Assembly: GCA_037951105.1 (NCBI GenBank)
Contig: JBAMJV010005500.1
Location: forward strand, 1-64,000
DNA length: 64,000 nucleotides
Direction of reading: 5' to 3'
Source of the DNA: Echinarachnius parma
Lineage: Eukaryota > Echinodermata > Echinoidea > Clypeasteroida > Echinarachniidae
A program made the translations under genes and the position numbers. Positions within the stretch are counted from its first letter, which is position 1; every line of letters begins with the position of its first letter. Under the pieces are notes generated by a model, which ran no database searches, was not told the origin of the DNA, and was given only the letters and a program-made list of their open reading frames with translations. Shown here in pieces: positions 62,259 through 64,000 of the stretch.

Positions 62259-63060
62259 AGGGTCTGCGTTGTCGGGTCAGAGGATGTTTTTAAAGATGGC
62301 TTACACAGTTACAGGGGGAGAAATAACCATGATCAAGTTTCCTGCAGGGGATCTCAAATGCTAATGACGGAAGAAAAAGTCCCCATAGAATAATTTCTCT
62401 CTGACATAGAATTTCAAATCCTAGACCCAAGGGAACATAATGTGATACCCCTGGTAACAAAATGAATATGATGTATTACATGGCTTAGCCAAGGCACAAA
62501 AGTACAATTATAAAGCTATAATTTTTGTCTAAGCCTAATATGAAACTGCAAATTTGTATGTTCAAAGTGATATCACATTGTCATGGTGATGTCATAATAT
62601 TATAAATGTTATCTCTAATGATACGTTTTAATTGTGAGCATTGCATTCATACATTCTTCCCGATGTTAGAACATCTCTAATAACAATTCCTCTGGCGTTA
62701 ATATAATCCTTGCAATCAGTACATTTGCGAGGAAATTTGCAGAAGGTTTACATAAGTTATCATATATAAATCAGTAATTGTTGGTCTGAGTGTAGAATGT
62801 ATGATTATATAAGTTCCAATCACATGACTCGTATTTAACTGCGCCAATACATTATTGAGTAGTAATTTTGACCCCACCTAAATATAACATTTATCATATC
62901 ATGAAGTACATTTAAACTGTTTTATACGCTCGAATTCTTAGGTCAAGAGTTTTAATAGAAGGTTCGATTTGAAACATACCTAATATGACACATTACATAA
63001 TTTCTTAGAGCTTTACACGGACAGGATCCATTGCCTAAAGTAGTTATCACGCATTAAATT
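62259..63060 (+). other. Probable 3' untranslated region
   Basis: Follows the stop of exon 22. No AATAAA is seen; the first plausible poly(A) signal is ATTAAA at 63053-63058. No coding similarity. Confidence 0.5.
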
Positions 63061-63069
63061 CCAATGTCA

Positions 63070-63310
63070 ACATACACGCCCCCCCCCCCCCCCCCCAAAA
63101 AAAAAAAAGGGGGGGTCTACCTTTTGTCAGTCTTGTGTCCACTGTTCGACTGTATCGAACATCCAAACCAGTGGTTTTGGGCAACGTTAGGTCTTGTTGA
63201 CGAACCTCCTCCGCTTACACGACTCTCAACCAGCAGTCTCGGTCATGGTTTTATGAATTACGCACGCACCCCCCCCCCCCCCCCCCCCCACCCCCTCCTT
63301 GAAAATGTTA
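63070..63310. repeat. Poly-C / GGTCTCG repeat family, copy 4
   Basis: C runs at 63079-63096 and 63270-63288 flank cttacacgactctcaaccag and cagtctcggtcatgg, the same words as in copies 2 and 3. 63311-64000 shows nothing recognisable. Confidence 0.65.
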
Positions 63311-64000
63311 GCTATGGGCCTGATATATCCGTTATTAAAGGGATAGCCTCTCTTTTACAAGCCAAATTTCAAAAGTTGCGAGATTATTGTCGTATATGAA
63401 AGAAAATGTCATTTAATAGCATGCCTGAACAAATTAGGGCTTGAAATCTCTTTTTCGTGGAGTTATAGGCCTAGAGCTAAAACTAATAAACCATCGCGCA
63501 ACGGTTAATTGTGCACTATACGTATATTCACCCAGTGAGGAAGTTCGTACACGGACTCCACGGAGTACCACAACGCTATGCGTGACCCGCGCTAGCTACG
63601 TGACCCACGCACATACTGACCGAATACTATACAAAATAACCAAACCTCGCTTAAACTGACTACATGTTATTATATATTCTTAATTGTTGAGATTTTTTTT
63701 CCGTGACATACCTTTACAAATGTCGGCTTCACAATACCTTCACAAGAATAAGTACAATATTATTGCAATATTATGCTAAATCAGTTAAACTCTTTTATTG
63801 ACCGATATATAGTTTGATGGAGGGACGCGTTCGTTTTTCATTCGTAGAATCCAAATTACAGGGCCTTTCGATCTGATTTTTTGTGTGTGTGTTACATTCA
63901 TCCTCATCCGTCAACTGGAAACTGTTCAGACGTTTTGTAAAAGAGGGACTGTCCCTTTACATTACTGAAGATCAATTTCGCACTTTGTATGGTTTTTGTT

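Overview
The window is nuclear DNA from a repeat-rich animal, probably a marine invertebrate deuterostome (echinoderm-, hemichordate- or lancelet-like; the species cannot be fixed from the sequence). Reasons: one spliced gene with short exons and kilobase introns, a complement-type thioester-protein product with an anaphylatoxin end and a C-terminal C345C/netrin domain, DIRS, RTE and jockey/CR1-type retroelements, tRNA-derived SINEs and very many foldback DNA elements.

Host gene (+ strand). I reconstruct 22 coding exons from 1909 to 62258 that join in one open frame of about 990 codons with a stop. They encode the C-terminal 60% or so of a C3/C4/C5-like complement component: the C-terminal end of the anaphylatoxin, the MG/CUB-side segments, the thioester domain (exons 6-11), the MG8 region (exons 12-17) and the C345C domain (exons 18-22). 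The 5' half of the gene lies before the window. The thioester pentapeptide GCGEQ is replaced by GSGET, so both thioester-forming residues are missing, while the catalytic-type His (in VLHQEMI) is kept at the usual distance. The 3' boundary of exon 11 is only explained by a GC-AG intron, 21.66 kb long.

Layout. 1-1908: end of an intron, with a poly-C/GGTCTCG repeat. 1909-5598: exons 1-5, with ATT-rich introns. 5599-15132: 9.5 kb intron with a three-unit palindromic tandem repeat, inverted tRNA-like sequences, a CCATGGTA minisatellite, a hAT transposase relic and an RTE relic that is itself split by a TTAA element. 15133-23550: exons 6-11, with mariner-type and other foldbacks, a decayed LINE tail and an inverted repeat with hammerhead-ribozyme-like cores. 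23551-45209: giant intron, holding a stack of nested insertions: a small inverted-repeat element split by a DIRS element (about 28651-43926), the DIRS element split by a hAT-type element (28984-30105) and by a 9.5 kb TTAA-flanked element (31530-41025), and that one split by a LINE (about 32022-39060). 45210-62258: exons 12-22, with introns holding foldbacks, a 1.7 kb Mutator-like foldback, SINEs and several TTAA elements. 62259-64000: 3' UTR and flank.

Every substantial retroelement ORF in the window except one small decayed LINE tail is antisense to the host gene. No second host gene, rRNA, CRISPR array or prokaryotic feature was found.
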